Origin: Loktanella salsilacus
GTDB taxonomy: Bacteria; Pseudomonadota; Alphaproteobacteria; Rhodobacterales; Rhodobacteraceae
Direction: 5' to 3'
Assembly (NCBI RefSeq): GCF_900114485.1
Contig: NZ_FOTF01000008.1
Coordinates: 1-64,000, forward strand
Length of the DNA: 64,000 bases
Position 1 is the first letter of the stretch; every line of letters begins with the position of its first letter. Made by a program: the position numbers and the translations under genes. The notes under the pieces were generated by a model that saw nothing but the letters and a program-made list of their open reading frames with translations, was not told the origin of the DNA and searched no databases. Below, piece by piece: positions 62,983 through 64,000 of the stretch.

Positions 62983-64000
62983 ATGAAACGTAATCGTCAC
63001 GTCAAGATCGTTGCCACCCTCGGCCCGGCATCCAATACATATGAGATGATCCGCAAGCTGCACGAGGCAGGCGCCGATGTCTTTCGCCTGAACATGTCGC
63101 ACGGCAGCCACGAAGAAATTCGCGTGCGCCACGCCATGATACGCCAGGTCGAAGAAGACCTTGGCAGCCCGATCTGCATTCTGGCCGACCTTCAGGGGCC
63201 AAAGCTGCGCGTTGGCGTGTTCAAGAACGGCGAAGAAATGCTGGAAGTCGGCGCGTCCTTCCGTCTGGACCTGAACGATGACGAAGGCGACGTGAACCGC
63301 GTTAAGCTGCCCCACAAAGAGATTTTCGACGCGCTAGAGCCGGGTGCCCACCTGCTGGTGAACGATGGTAAAATCAAGCTGCGCGTCAAGGCATGTGGCG
63401 CTGATTTCGCCGATTGCGAAGTGATCGTTGGCGGCATGATTTCCAACCGCAAGGGCGTGAACGTACCTGACGTGATCCTGCCGCTTGCCGCGCTGTCGGA
63501 CAAGGACCGCAAGGATCTGGAATTCGTGTGCGAGCTGGGCGTTGACTGGCTGGCGCTGTCCTTTGTCCAGCGTGCCGCTGACGTCGAAGAGGCCCGCGCC
63601 CTGTGCAAAGGCCGCGCTGCGATCCTGTCCAAGATTGAAAAGCCAAACGCCGTCAAAGTCTTTGACGAGATTTTGGCTGTCAGCGACGGCATCATGGTTG
63701 CACGTGGCGACCTGGGTGTTGAGCTGCCTGTGCAGAACGTGCCGCCGATCCAGAAGCAGCTGGTGCGCAAGTGCCGCGCGGCTGCCAAGCCGGTGATCGT
63801 TGCAACGCAGATGCTGGAATCAATGATCGATTCGCCGATGCCGACACGGGCCGAAGTATCTGACGTGGCGACTGCGATTTACGAAGGTGCCGACGCGATC
63901 ATGCTGTCCGCCGAATCCGCTGCCGGATCGTTCCCGATCGAAGCCGTGCAGACGATGGACAACGTCGCGCAAGAGGTCGAGGCCGATCCGACCTATACAG
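62983..64000 (+). CDS. pyk: Pyruvate kinase (partial, runs off the right edge)
   Basis: Pyruvate kinase makes pyruvate and ATP from phosphoenolpyruvate and ADP. The visible 339 residues start [17 protein letters not shown] and include [20 protein letters not shown], the B-domain (about 70-170), [20 protein letters not shown] (catalytic Lys/Glu metal site), [10 protein letters not shown] and [10 protein letters not shown]. The frame is open to base 64000; the C-terminal allosteric domain is missing because the window ends. Confidence 0.95.
   Translation, partial: MKRNRHVKIVATLGPASNTYEMIRKLHEAGADVFRLNMSHGSHEEIRVRHAMIRQVEEDLGSPICILADLQGPKLRVGVFKNGEEMLEVGASFRLDLNDDEGDVNRVKLPHKEIFDALEPGAHLLVNDGKIKLRVKACGADFADCEVIVGGMISNRKGVNVPDVILPLAALSDKDRKDLEFVCELGVDWLALSFVQRAADVEEARALCKGRAAILSKIEKPNAVKVFDEILAVSDGIMVARGDLGVELPVQNVPPIQKQLVRKCRAAAKPVIVATQMLESMIDSPMPTRAEVSDVATAIYEGADAIMLSAESAAGSFPIEAVQTMDNVAQEVEADPTYT

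Noticed and set aside
1-64000. Defence system, prophage or biosynthetic gene cluster
   Set aside because: No restriction, toxin-antitoxin, phage structural, or multimodular synthase genes were recognised in any frame.

Overview
The window is GC-rich, densely packed bacterial chromosome. The family signatures (RibA with an N-terminal extension, IalB-type periplasmic protein, DUF1244, the order leuC-leuD-membrane protein-EEP protein-leuB, amidase-DapC-FtsK, a PuuE-UraD fusion) point to an alphaproteobacterium of the Rhodobacterales (Roseobacter group, perhaps Loktanella/Yoonia-like). The genus is an inference from remembered synteny. I see no rRNA, CRISPR array, prophage or integrase.

Layout. 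1-0.9 kb: the end of an IS5-family element inserted into a flavin/NAD(P)H oxidoreductase gene. 1-3.7 kb: preA-preT (reductive pyrimidine degradation). 3.9-18.5 kb: housekeeping genes (serB, a TSUP permease, an OmpR-type regulator, ribA, an L,D-transpeptidase, rppH, a lytic transglycosylase, rnr, dapE, dapD, a LOG protein) and small envelope/stress proteins. 18.6-28.7 kb: sulfotransferase, rlmN, IalB, asparaginase, xth, then gpmI-envC-ctpA. 27.8-34 kb: methionine/glutathione-related genes (homocysteine methyltransferase, LysE exporter, fRMsr, ggt), hspQ, a lipoprotein transglycosylase, dps and lolA. 34-38 kb: a urate-to-glyoxylate island (puuD, puuE-uraD fusion, allA, ylbA). 38-50 kb: ftsK-dapC-amidase, ubiH-like, trm112-like, LON-domain protein, cnoX, SGNH hydrolase, rlmH-rsfS, mscS. 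50-57 kb: leucine cluster, DMT transporter and tRNA-Pro(CGG). 57.4-61.3 kb: the most accessory-looking part, with a decayed IS3-type transposase, rsuA, an orphan protein and an ECF42-type sigma factor cluster. 61.6-64 kb: a 42-residue stress-like protein, DUF1244, N-formylglutamate amidohydrolase and the start of pyk.

How genes work together. Lysine/peptidoglycan precursor enzymes DapC, DapD and DapE are all present but dispersed. gpmI, envC and ctpA form one tight operon. PuuD, UraD/PuuE, YlbA and AllA cover most of urate catabolism; HIU hydrolase and allantoate amidohydrolase are not in the window. LeuC, LeuD and LeuB cover two leucine steps.

No clearly new defence or metabolic system is visible. 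The features most worth a second look are a seven-copy hairpin repeat at gene 3' ends, GGAAC-N16/17-(C/T)GTT-like promoters in front of stress-type genes (including a 42-residue protein), an EEP-fold protein in the leu cluster that seems to lack its catalytic residues, the hairpin before leuC, and the ECF42-DGPF-MAPEG cluster.
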